From: Sphingomonas sp. AOB5
Lineage (GTDB): Bacteria > Pseudomonadota > Alphaproteobacteria > Sphingomonadales > Sphingomonadaceae
Assembly: GCF_029433115.1 (NCBI RefSeq)
Contig: NZ_JARNTV010000005.1
Coordinates: 78,271 to 142,270, forward strand
Direction of reading: 5' to 3'
DNA: 64,000 bases
Under the pieces are notes generated by a model. That model worked only from the letters and a program-made list of their open reading frames with translations, had not been told where the DNA came from and did no database searches. The position numbers and the translations under genes were made by a program. Each line of letters starts with the position of its first letter. Within the stretch, counting starts at the first letter, position 1. Positions 44,208-52,544 of the stretch are shown one piece after another.

Positions 44208-45390
44208 TGCTCCCTCCCCGCAACAGATCGCGCATGCGCAGGAGGTGGGTGTCGGCATCATGCAGGCTCACCACCGCTTCGCGTGCCGCCAGCCCCATGT
44301 CGCGCGCGGCTTCCGGGTGCGCCTGCAGCCCAGCGATCGCCGCGACAAAGCCCTCCATGTCGTCGACCCCATCGAGGATATAGCCGTTCACCCCATGGGT
44401 GATCGCCTCGCGAGCGGCCGGCAGCGGCGAGATAATCGCGACACGCGCTGCCGCCATCGCCTCGAGCACCACATTGGGCAGACCATCGCTGAAATCGGTA
44501 TTGGCCAGCAGGCAGAAGGCATGGTTCGCCGCGATATGCCCCGGCATCGCATCGTGCGGGACCCAGCCCGGCATATGCAGGTGCGCACCGAAGCCGAGGT
44601 CCTCGGCCAGCTTGCGCAGTTCCTCGGTGCCGGTACCCTGCCCCAGGATGGTCAGTTCGTTGGCGATGCCGCGGTCCTTCGCCAGCGCACAGGCCCGCAC
44701 CAGCCGGTCGAACCCCTTGGTCGGGGTGATCCGCCCTGCGGAGAGCAGCCGGACGGGCGGCGGCGGTCCGGCTTCGGGGCCGGGCATGAACTGGTTGGTA
44801 TCGACGCCGTGATAGATCAGGTGCGTCTTGCTCCGCGCCTCGGGCGGCAGCTTGGCGAGCAGATGCTCCATCGCCGCGCCGTTGCAGAAGCTGGCAAAGC
44901 TGAGTTCGGGGAAGCAGGCCGCGAAATGATCGCTCTCATGCGCAACCTCGTGCGCGTGGACGCTCACCGAATAGGGCACGTCCATCGCCCGCGCAGCCAG
45001 ATGCGCAGCGATGGTCGCATAGGGCCAATGCGCGTGAAGCTGCGTCACCCCGTCACGCTTCGCCAGCTGCGCCACCGCCGCCGCGCGCGCCGCGAGCAGC
45101 CACAGCCGCCGCCCGGCAGCAGCCTCGCGCATGGTCTTCATCGCATCGATGAACACGCGGATACCGGCGGGGCTGACCAGCGCACGCACCGCCTCGCCCC
45201 GCTCGATATAACGCGTCTGCGCCATCAGTTCGCGTGCCTGCGGGGTCAGCAGCGCGACTTCGTCGGGCCCCGGCCGCTCGAACGAATAGATACGAATATC
45301 CTCGCCCAGCGCCTGCAACCCGGCGACTTCACGCGAGACGAACGTCTCCGAACGCCACGGAAAGCGGCCAATGACATAGCCGATCGGCAC
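44200..45390 (-). CDS. GT4 family glycosyltransferase (WcaL/AmsK-like)
   Basis: 396 residues. IGYVIGRFPWRSETFVSREVAGL and LHAHWPYATIAAHLAARAMDVPYSVSVHAHEV are hallmarks of the WcaL/AmsK branch; the donor domain has LLSAGRITPTKGFDRLVRAC and DGLPNVVLEAMAAARVAIIS. GTG 45390 with GAGGGGG upstream. First gene of the operon; an 18-bp element shared with the epimerase upstream region lies 50 bases before it. Confidence 0.93.
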   Translation of the reverse strand: MPIGYVIGRFPWRSETFVSREVAGLQALGEDIRIYSFERPGPDEVALLTPQARELMAQTRYIERGEAVRALVSPAGIRVFIDAMKTMREAAAGRRLWLLAARAAAVAQLAKRDGVTQLHAHWPYATIAAHLAARAMDVPYSVSVHAHEVAHESDHFAACFPELSFASFCNGAAMEHLLAKLPPEARSKTHLIYHGVDTNQFMPGPEAGPPPPVRLLSAGRITPTKGFDRLVRACALAKDRGIANELTILGQGTGTEELRKLAEDLGFGAHLHMPGWVPHDAMPGHIAANHAFCLLANTDFSDGLPNVVLEAMAAARVAIISPLPAAREAITHGVNGYILDGVDDMEGFVAAIAGLQAHPEAARDMGLAAREAVVSLHDADTHLLRMRDLLRGGSNG

Positions 45391-45440
45391 GCCAACCCCC
45401 TCTACTTACCGAACAGCAATCGCTTCGTGAAAACTTAGAT

Positions 45441-45458
45441 ATGCTGCGATTGCGAAGG
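45441..45458. promoter_or_regulatory. 18-bp element upstream of the GT4 operon
   Basis: Read toward the gene it is CCTTCGCAATCGCAGCAT, identical but for one base to 56731-56748 and at nearly the same distance from the start codon (50 bases against 52). Next to it CCAGCAATTGCTGG (45462-45475) is a perfect 14-bp palindrome. Confidence 0.55.
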
Positions 45459-45636
45459 CGTCCAGCAATTGCTGGCAGTTATTACCGACCGATTCGATGG
45501 ACATCCTGAACTGGGGACGATATCCGGGCTCGGTGTCGGCATGGTCATCGGTAATAAAGCTGCGTCACGAAATGTGATCGCGACGGGCTCCGTGGTTCCC
45601 AGCCTGCCGTTGCGCGGAGGCGTCCGGAATCGCGCC

Positions 45637-47193
45637 CTACCAACGCCCATCCCGCAACACGCGCTTCTTCAGGACATGGCAACGATCAGCAATGCCCCCT
45701 AGCGCATCTATCATTCCCCGGAGCTTCGCTAGCCGCGCAGGCAGGGATTCGCTCGCCAAACCAAGGATCGTGGCCATCTGACCCGCCGAAGTAACGAACA
45801 AGGCCACCAAATAGCCCAGCCCGCCAAAAAGGACGCCAGCGACCACGCCGGCAGTGCCGGAAACAAGCGCCGCGGCGCCAAGACCAACCGTAGTCGCAAT
45901 TGCAGCTGCCAAAGCCACACCTGCGAACGGCGCGAGGGGAGGAAATCGTCCGGTGATCATCCTGAGCCGAACAAGACCGAAGACCATCTGGATCATCGTC
46001 CCTATGATATTGGCCACCGCAAAGCCCTGCAGGCCAAACCGCCCGCTCACCCCCAACAATATCACCAGCTGTGCGACGAGGCTGAGGATGTAGCAGATGA
46101 TGAGCGAGCCCGCATCACCGAGCGCCTTAAGTGCCTGATGTGAAGGCATTCCCACAAGGTAGCAGAAGGAGCTGATCGACAGGACCTGCACCAGATACGA
46201 GGTTTCATACCACGCCGGCGGAAACAGGATCGTCACGAACAACGGAAACAGGATGATCGCCGCGATCAGGATCGGCATGCACACGACCGACGAGACGAAG
46301 AAGCTCTGGCCGAGCAGCTTGCGGAACTGGTCGGCATCATCTTGAACGCGCGCGAGCAGCCGGAACTGGATGTTCGCGAGCAGCGCCAAGGGCTGTAGCA
46401 CCAGTGAATCGAGCAGCGTCAGCGCCATGCCGACCAGGCCAGCCGCAGCCGGATTGAACACGGCAGCCACGACGGTGGTATTGATCCCACGCTGCGCCAG
46501 CCCGAGCAGGATCGCAGCTTGCTGTGGCAATGTCTCGCGCACGATGGTTCGCGCGATCGGACGATCGAATGCGACTGCGGGCCAGGCGTGGGCCGCGCGA
46601 TAGAGCAGCACCGTCGCCACGGAATATCGTAGGAGCGTAGCGATCACGAGCGCCCACAGACCGAGGCCGGCAAGCGCCAATCCTATAGAGACAGCGACAT
46701 AGGTTACATATTCCGCGACCTCGGACACCGCGACCAGATCATGCCGTAGCCCACGCTGGAGTGCAGCGGTCGGGATCGAACGCGAGGCCAGCAGAAAAAC
46801 CGCAGATCCCAATGCAGGAAAAGCCAACGCCTCACTTGCCGTCAGGTCATAAGCCAGCGCCAGCAACGGCGTCGCCGCAGCGACGGCCGCAAATATGACC
46901 ACCGCGACCGCCAACTGGATCGAATGGGCAGTCTTGTACTCAAGCGGGGTCACCGTCTCGCGCCGCCGGGTCAGCGCCGTGGTCACGCCACCTACCGCGA
47001 TGCCATTGGCCAGCAGCAACACGAACTGTGCCAGCGCAAACACGCCGAAAGTATGCGGATCGATCATCCGCGCCAGCACCAGCGTGCCGCCGAATGCCAT
47101 CAGCCGGACCAGAGCATGGCGCGTGAATACGCTCATCGCCCCGCGCGCGGCACGTGTGCGAACCTCCTCGCCCGAAAGCGAAACTTCTTTCAT
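45637..47193 (-). CDS. Wzx-type flippase / MOP-family oligosaccharide transporter
   Basis: 518 residues with 12-14 membrane helices. The start RTRAARGAMSVFTRHALVRLMAFGGTLVLARMIDPHTFGVFALAQF is the polysaccharide-synthesis flippase signature; the PHTFGVFALA and GLAQRGINTTVVAAVFNP segments fit the Wzx/WzxC branch. Flips the lipid-linked repeat unit to the periplasm. Its operon start is unclear: 75 bases separate it from the acyltransferase upstream, with a TTTGCGGCGCAAG near 47249. Downstream 246 bases without gene follow. Confidence 0.93.
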   Translation of the reverse strand: MKEVSLSGEEVRTRAARGAMSVFTRHALVRLMAFGGTLVLARMIDPHTFGVFALAQFVLLLANGIAVGGVTTALTRRRETVTPLEYKTAHSIQLAVAVVIFAAVAAATPLLALAYDLTASEALAFPALGSAVFLLASRSIPTAALQRGLRHDLVAVSEVAEYVTYVAVSIGLALAGLGLWALVIATLLRYSVATVLLYRAAHAWPAVAFDRPIARTIVRETLPQQAAILLGLAQRGINTTVVAAVFNPAAAGLVGMALTLLDSLVLQPLALLANIQFRLLARVQDDADQFRKLLGQSFFVSSVVCMPILIAAIILFPLFVTILFPPAWYETSYLVQVLSISSFCYLVGMPSHQALKALGDAGSLIICYILSLVAQLVILLGVSGRFGLQGFAVANIIGTMIQMVFGLVRLRMITGRFPPLAPFAGVALAAAIATTVGLGAAALVSGTAGVVAGVLFGGLGYLVALFVTSAGQMATILGLASESLPARLAKLRGMIDALGGIADRCHVLKKRVLRDGRW

Positions 47194-47268
47194 TGCACGG
47201 TCCGGATTCGAAAGGTGGCCATCACGCAGAGGTCCTGCGAGCGAACGGTTTGCGGCGCAAGCGCGGAC

Positions 47269-48390
47269 TCATGCCCGCTGCGCGACCGGAGCAACCTTGC
47301 GTGGCATGATCCACCGTTTCGCCAACTCCAGCAGCGGTTGCTCGATATAGCGATAGGCAAGCACCGACACCGCGACCGACACCACCAATGCGACGACGAC
47401 ATAGCCTGACGAAGATACGATGCCGATCTTGTTCCAGACGATACTGAGCACCTTCAACGTGAACAGATGCGAGAGATAGAGCGAATAGGAGGCATCTCCA
47501 CCAAGAACGAGCCAGCCTCTGACGCGCATCTCCGGAAAATCGGATCCCAATACGACGCCGGCTGCGATCAACAGCGATGGAATTCCTCCCCACAACACGC
47601 GCGTGTGGAATGGGAAGTCATGCACCGCGGCAGAGCCACCAAGGATGAACCCCAGCACGATCAAAGCGAGCCGCTGCCAAGTGCTGAGCCGAACCCCTTG
47701 CAGGTAGGCGATCGCCAGCCCCACCCCGAACACGAACTCAAGAATGATCGGCTGTGTCCAGAATGACAGCATGACGAGTGGAAGGTCGAACAACTCGCCC
47801 AGCAGGACAAGGCCGAAGAAGATGGATGCGATCAGGATCAGGCCGGTACGGCGCGCAAACAGCAGGCCGATCGAAAAGATCACATAGAAGAACATCTCGT
47901 AATTCAGCGTCCAGCCCGGTCCCAGAAGGGGCGTCCAGCCACCATCGGGGTGATACCAGGGGATGAAAAGGTACGAGCAGATAACGTGGACGACATCGAG
48001 CGACGACTTGTTCACGGCGCCAGTGAAGAACAGGATCGAAAGCAGCATCAGGGTCGTGAAGAACCAGTATAGCGGCAGGATGCGGATTAACCTTCGCCGA
48101 ATGAAGTCCGCTGCTCCGCCCGATTTGCCGAACGCGTCGCGCCCGACATAGTACATGATGAAGCCGCTGATAATGAAGAAGATGTCGACCCCGGATTCCC
48201 AGATCACCGGGATGATGAATTCCACCGGCTCGGACTTCACATAGCCGCGTTCGAACCCCAGGAAGATGTGGCCGACCAGCACGAACAGCGCAGCCACAAA
48301 CCGCAATATCTGTACGTTGTACAGCTTGTCCCGGCTGGAATTACTCGCCTGTTCCATCGTCTGATCCGATCCCCCGGTCGTACCCGTCAT
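47269..48390 (-). CDS. Acyltransferase family 3 (OafA/ExoZ-like)
   Basis: 373 residues, about ten membrane helices. NVQILRFVAALFVLVGHIFLGF with the conserved Arg and His, ISGFIMYYVGRDAFGKS, RRRLIRILPLYWF and PLLGPGWTLNYEMFFYVIF are the family marks. Transfers acetyl or succinyl groups to sugars of surface polysaccharides. ATG 48390 and GTG 48393 overlap the stop of the GT4 gene; ATG 48357 is another start. It probably acylates the EPS repeat unit. Confidence 0.92.
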   Translation of the reverse strand: MTGTTGGSDQTMEQASNSSRDKLYNVQILRFVAALFVLVGHIFLGFERGYVKSEPVEFIIPVIWESGVDIFFIISGFIMYYVGRDAFGKSGGAADFIRRRLIRILPLYWFFTTLMLLSILFFTGAVNKSSLDVVHVICSYLFIPWYHPDGGWTPLLGPGWTLNYEMFFYVIFSIGLLFARRTGLILIASIFFGLVLLGELFDLPLVMLSFWTQPIILEFVFGVGLAIAYLQGVRLSTWQRLALIVLGFILGGSAAVHDFPFHTRVLWGGIPSLLIAAGVVLGSDFPEMRVRGWLVLGGDASYSLYLSHLFTLKVLSIVWNKIGIVSSSGYVVVALVVSVAVSVLAYRYIEQPLLELAKRWIMPRKVAPVAQRA

Positions 48391-49559
48391 CACCGCCCGC
48401 GCTCCGCAATCGCCTCCAGCAATTTGCGGATCTCCTCATGCACCACCGCGCTCGCATATTCGCGCACCACGCGTTCGCGGCCGGCTTTTGCCATGCGATC
48501 ACGCAACGCCGGGTCGCTCAGGATGGCGATGCTCGCGTCCGCCATGCCTGCCGCGTCGCCCGAGGTGACCAACGTGCCGCTCACGCCGTCGGCCACCGCT
48601 TCGCGGACGCCCGATACGTCGAACGCGACCGAGGGGATTTCCATCGCCGCAGCTTCGAGCAGCACGTTGCCGAAGCCTTCGAAATAGGAGGGGAATACGA
48701 ACAGGTCGCCCAGTGCATAGGCGGTGCGCGGATCGCTGCGGTAGCCGAGCCAGTGGACCTGTGGCGCATTGGCGAAATAATCGAGCGTCTCCGGGTTCAC
48801 CGGGTCGCGATCGTCCTCGGGGCCGACCAGCACCAGATGCGCGCCCGGGATCTGCGCCTTTACGCGGGCATGGACTTCGGGGAGCAGGTCCACACCCTTC
48901 TCGCCGATGATCCGTCCGACGAACAGCAGCACCGGCGCATCGGCGGGAATACCCAGTTCGGCACGCAGCGCCGCGGCGCCCTCGGCTTCGGCACCGGGGG
49001 CGAAGCGATCGACATTGATGCCGTTGCTCGATCCGCTGCCGATGAAGTGGAGCTTCTCACGCTTGCACACGCCGTCGCCAACCAGCTGCTCGCCCAGTTC
49101 GCGGCTGATCGGCACGACCTTTTTCGAAAGCGCGGCGATCACCTTGTCGACATTGATGTAGAGCCGCTGCTTCACGCCGCTCATCAGTTCATAGACACGG
49201 CGGCGATAGACGAACACCACCGGCCCGTTGCGCGTCAGGAACGCGGCGATCGATCCCAGCAGGCTCGCCTTGGGCGTGGAGACATGGATCACGTCGTAAC
49301 GGCGCGAGGACAGCAGCTTCACGAACGAGGCCAGCCCGCCAATGTCCTTGATCGGCGAAAGCTCGCGTTCGATCGTTAGCTGGTGGATCACCGGATCGCC
49401 GAAATCGGCGGGATTGAAGCCCGACAGGTCACCGCCGCCGATCGCGATCTCGATTTCCCAGCCATGGCGTTCCAGATAGGGGAACAGCCCACGGTACAGC
49501 GTCGCCATGGTGAATGCGGTGGTGCAGGCGAAAAGTATCCTGCGTCGCCCGGCAGCCAT
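48390..49559 (-). CDS. GT4 family glycosyltransferase (CapM-like)
   Basis: 389 residues. RRRILFACTTAFTMATLYRGLFPYLERHGWEI, YDVIHVSTPKASLLGSIAAFL, VPISRELGEQLVGDGVC, donor domain with LLFVGRIIGEKGVDLLPEV and FPSYFEGFGNVLLEAAAMEIPSVAFDVSGVREAV. GT-B retaining type. Start ATG 49559 behind GGGGATCAA. Divergent from another GT4 gene; the 190-bp gap holds TGC-rich site 3. Confidence 0.93.
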   Translation of the reverse strand: MAAGRRRILFACTTAFTMATLYRGLFPYLERHGWEIEIAIGGGDLSGFNPADFGDPVIHQLTIERELSPIKDIGGLASFVKLLSSRRYDVIHVSTPKASLLGSIAAFLTRNGPVVFVYRRRVYELMSGVKQRLYINVDKVIAALSKKVVPISRELGEQLVGDGVCKREKLHFIGSGSSNGINVDRFAPGAEAEGAAALRAELGIPADAPVLLFVGRIIGEKGVDLLPEVHARVKAQIPGAHLVLVGPEDDRDPVNPETLDYFANAPQVHWLGYRSDPRTAYALGDLFVFPSYFEGFGNVLLEAAAMEIPSVAFDVSGVREAVADGVSGTLVTSGDAAGMADASIAILSDPALRDRMAKAGRERVVREYASAVVHEEIRKLLEAIAERGR

Positions 49560-49650
49560 TTGATCCCCGCTCCCCTGCTAACGCCCCTGACCGGTCCGCC
49601 CGACCCGTCCTGCCACGAATGCCCTTCCGGCACCGCACCGCACAAGTGCT

Positions 49651-49667
49651 TTTTGCATTGCGGAAGA
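49651..49667. promoter_or_regulatory. TGC-rich site 3, between divergent GT4 genes
   Basis: TTTTGCATTGCGGAAGA, about 90 bases from the start of the minus-strand gene and 82 from the plus-strand gene, near the centre of a divergent promoter region. Confidence 0.55.
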
Positions 49668-49749
49668 ATGATCTCGCGCGATATCCGGACAAAGTGGCGG
49701 GTTCCGGCTCCCACAAAGGTCCAACTCGTCGCCAAAGGCCGCTTTCCGC

Positions 49750-51021
49750 ATGCAGACGAGTCCATCGGCGTCCATCCCGGCAAGTCTGAAACATGTCGTG
49801 ATCGTCAACGATCGCGCGGTGCCCAAGGGCGGCGCATCGGCGGTGGCGCTCCAGTCTGCGGTCGCGCTGGCTCGCGCCGGCGTGGCGGTGACGGTGTTTG
49901 CGGGCGGAAGCGCGGTGTGGGGCGAACTCGATGCAGCGGGTGTGCGCACCGTGCTGGTCGAGACTTCGGAGATCGGCGACGAGAGCGTGCGCGGCAAGGC
50001 GGCGTTCCGCGCGCTGTGGAACCGAGGATCGGCGCGCGGGCTCACCGATCTGTTGAACAGCCTGCCCCGGCCCGGCACGGTCGTGCATGTCCATAGCTGG
50101 AGCAAGGGCCTGTCCCCCAGCATCTTCGCCGCGGCCGAACGCGCCGGGGTCCCGATCGTCGCGACGCTGCACGATTACGGCTTTGTCTGCCCCAATGCCG
50201 GGCTGCACGATTTCCCGACGGGCAAGCCCTGCATGCTCCGGCCGATGTCGGCCGCGTGCCTGACGCAGAATTGCGATTCTCGCAGCCGCCTGCACAAATT
50301 GTGGCGGATCGCGCGGCAATTGTCGCTGGAGCAGGTCGCGCGCGCGCCGCGCATCGTCGACCGGCTGATTTCGGTCACGGCCTATGCCGCCGATATCTAT
50401 CGCCCGCTGCTGCCCAAGGGGAGTCCGCTGACGGTGCTGCCCAATCCGATCGACGCCACCGATCTTGGTCCCGCCGATCCTGCGGCGAATGCCGATATCC
50501 TCTTCATCGGCCGCCTTTCGCGCGAGAAGGGCACGCTGATCCTTGCCGAAGCGGCAGCGCGGCGCGGTCTCGCCCCGGTCTTTGTCGGCGAAGGCGAACT
50601 GGCGGACGAAGTGCTGGCGCGCTGCCCGCAGGCGACCGTGACCGGGTGGCTGGACCGTGCGGGCGTCACCGCACGGCTGCGGTCGGCGCGCGCGGTCGTC
50701 CTGCCCGCCACCTGGCGCGAGACGCAGGGGATGGTCGTGCCCGAGGCGCTGGCGAACGGCGTTCCCGTCGTGGTCAGCTCCGGCACCGCTCCCGCCAGCG
50801 CGGTCCGCAACCGCGAAACCGGGTTGGTGTTCGAAAATGGCAGCGTCGACGATCTCGCGCGGGTGCTGGGATTGCTGGAGGACGACGATCTGGTCCACCG
50901 CATGGGCCGCACCGGCTATGACGAATTCTGGCGCGAGCCGCCCGACATGGCCCGGCACCTGAGCGGATTGCTGTCAATCTATGCAGAAGTGCTTGCCCCG
51001 GCGAAGGCCGCTGCCGCCTGA
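49750..51021 (+). CDS. GT4 family glycosyltransferase
   Basis: 423 residues. KHVVIVNDRAVPKGGASAVALQSAVALARAGVAVTVF, VHVHSWSKGLSPSIFAAAERAGVPIVATLHDYGFVCP, a Cys-rich acceptor loop (KPCMLRPMSAACLTQNCDSR), donor domain DILFIGRLSREKGTLILAEAAARRG and PATWRETQGMVVPEALANGVPVVVS. The only plus-strand transferase in this stretch; convergent with the sugar transferase gene (9 bases between stops). Ribosome site before ATG 49750 is weak. Confidence 0.92.
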   Translation: MQTSPSASIPASLKHVVIVNDRAVPKGGASAVALQSAVALARAGVAVTVFAGGSAVWGELDAAGVRTVLVETSEIGDESVRGKAAFRALWNRGSARGLTDLLNSLPRPGTVVHVHSWSKGLSPSIFAAAERAGVPIVATLHDYGFVCPNAGLHDFPTGKPCMLRPMSAACLTQNCDSRSRLHKLWRIARQLSLEQVARAPRIVDRLISVTAYAADIYRPLLPKGSPLTVLPNPIDATDLGPADPAANADILFIGRLSREKGTLILAEAAARRGLAPVFVGEGELADEVLARCPQATVTGWLDRAGVTARLRSARAVVLPATWRETQGMVVPEALANGVPVVVSSGTAPASAVRNRETGLVFENGSVDDLARVLGLLEDDDLVHRMGRTGYDEFWREPPDMARHLSGLLSIYAEVLAPAKAAAA

Positions 51022-51030
51022 GCTAGCGGA

Positions 51031-52422
51031 TCAGAACGCGTTCTTGTGGAGCAGCACGCGGAAGGTCATCAGGATGATCATCATGTCCTTCCACAGCGAC
51101 CAGCGCTCGAGATATTCGAGGTCCGACTGGAGCCGGTTGGTCAGATCATGCTCTTCCTCGGTATTGCCGCGATAGCCGCGCACCTGCGCCAGCCCGGTCA
51201 GGCCCGGCTTGGCGGCATGACGATGCCAGTAACGGCCATCGACTTCCCAATAGAGCTTGTCCGCTGCCCGCGCGCCCAGCGCATGCGGGCGCGGGCCGAC
51301 AATGCTCATCTCGCCCTTCAGCACGTTGATCAGCTGGGGCAGCTCGTCGATGCTGGTCTTGCGCAGCCACTTGCCGACGCGCGTCACGCGGGGATCGCTG
51401 CGCGCGGTCAGCTGGCTGGCATTGTGATCGGTCAGGTCGTTGCGCATGCTGCGGAACTTGAACATGCGGAACAGCTCGTTCGCGCGGCCGATACGGATCT
51501 GCACGAAGAAGACCGGCCCGGGGCTTTCCAGCTTGATCAGCAGCGCCGCGATCAGGAACACCGGGATGATCAGGAACAGCGAGATACCGGCCACCGCGAT
51601 GTCGAACCCGCGCTTCAGCATGCGGCTGGGTAGGTTCAGCGGCCCGCGCGACACCACCAGCGTGGGCGTGCCGGCAAAGCGCGCGACGGTCATCGGCTTG
51701 ATCGAATGCAGCTCGGGCGCGAGGATTTCGGCCTGGACATTCGATCCCTTCAGCGCATGCGCCCAGGCCAGCCGATGTTCGGGCGCACAGCCGACCACGA
51801 CGCGATCCGCGGTGCGTAGTGCGCGCGCCAGGCGATCGTACATCTGGGGATCGTCCGACTCCGGATCGAAACTCGCGGCAGGCAGGATCGCCGAATATTC
51901 CTCGGGCGGCACGCTGACCGTGCCATCGGAGATCAGTACGATCATGAACGGGCTTTCGCCCAGCACCGCGCGTGCGCGCTTGGCGAAGAAGTAGCGGCCG
52001 GCGGCCAAGGTGGCGACGCTTCCGACAAAGCCGATCGCGAAGATCGCGCGCGAAATATCGGCGCTGGCCTTCAGGTAGAAGGCGATGAAGATCACTGCCG
52101 CGGTTGCCACCGCCAGCGACTGAAGGCTCCGGGTCACGCCAAGCGGCGCGTTGGCAATCGCTTCGGTCGAATAGGAGCGCGATCCGAACGCGCTGAGGAC
52201 GTAGATCGGAATCAGCGCCAGAGCGATCGTGACAGATTCATCCGCACCCACCGGATAGACGACCGACGCGAACAACAGGCTGCCGAAGATGGCGAGGATA
52301 TCCAGCGCCACCAGCGCAAGATGCAGACGGATGCGCACGGAACGTCGTGAAACGCGCCGCTTTCCCGCCGCGATCACCGCAGAATCGCTGTCCGTAATCG
52401 GTATCCGCAATTCGGCGTTCAT
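51031..52422 (-). CDS. Polyprenyl-phosphate hexose-1-phosphate transferase (initiating enzyme)
   Basis: 463 residues from ATG 52422 (GGGGAAG upstream). Four or five N-terminal membrane helices, CoA_binding_3-like cytoplasmic region, a further helix ([41 protein letters not shown]) and the Bac_transf catalytic domain with [42 protein letters not shown] and [12 protein letters not shown]. Loads the first sugar phosphate, probably glucose-1-P as in SpsB/WcaJ, onto undecaprenyl phosphate and so starts EPS synthesis. TGC-rich site 4 lies 78 bases upstream. Confidence 0.95.
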   Translation of the reverse strand: MNAELRIPITDSDSAVIAAGKRRVSRRSVRIRLHLALVALDILAIFGSLLFASVVYPVGADESVTIALALIPIYVLSAFGSRSYSTEAIANAPLGVTRSLQSLAVATAAVIFIAFYLKASADISRAIFAIGFVGSVATLAAGRYFFAKRARAVLGESPFMIVLISDGTVSVPPEEYSAILPAASFDPESDDPQMYDRLARALRTADRVVVGCAPEHRLAWAHALKGSNVQAEILAPELHSIKPMTVARFAGTPTLVVSRGPLNLPSRMLKRGFDIAVAGISLFLIIPVFLIAALLIKLESPGPVFFVQIRIGRANELFRMFKFRSMRNDLTDHNASQLTARSDPRVTRVGKWLRKTSIDELPQLINVLKGEMSIVGPRPHALGARAADKLYWEVDGRYWHRHAAKPGLTGLAQVRGYRGNTEEEHDLTNRLQSDLEYLERWSLWKDMMIILMTFRVLLHKNAF

Positions 52423-52500
52423 TACTTCCCCCGCCGCATCGAATCGTTTTCCCCTGCCCTTATTGTAACGTTGCATGTTTCAGCAACAAGGCAGGTATAC

Positions 52501-52514
52501 TGCACTGCAGCAGA
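52501..52514. promoter_or_regulatory. TGC-rich site 4, upstream of the initiating transferase
   Basis: TGCACTGCAGCAGA, 78 bases before the ATG at 52422, in the 122-bp gap to the polymerase-like gene. Confidence 0.5.
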
Positions 52515-52544
52515 TTCTTGTCCCACAAACAGACCGCATCACCG

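Noticed and set aside
45391..45636. 71-codon minus-strand frame (45435-45650) between the GT4 operon and wzx.
   Set aside because: No ribosome site, odd composition, overlaps the wzx end and the promoter elements of the GT4 operon. I see the 18-bp element and a palindrome here, but no gene.
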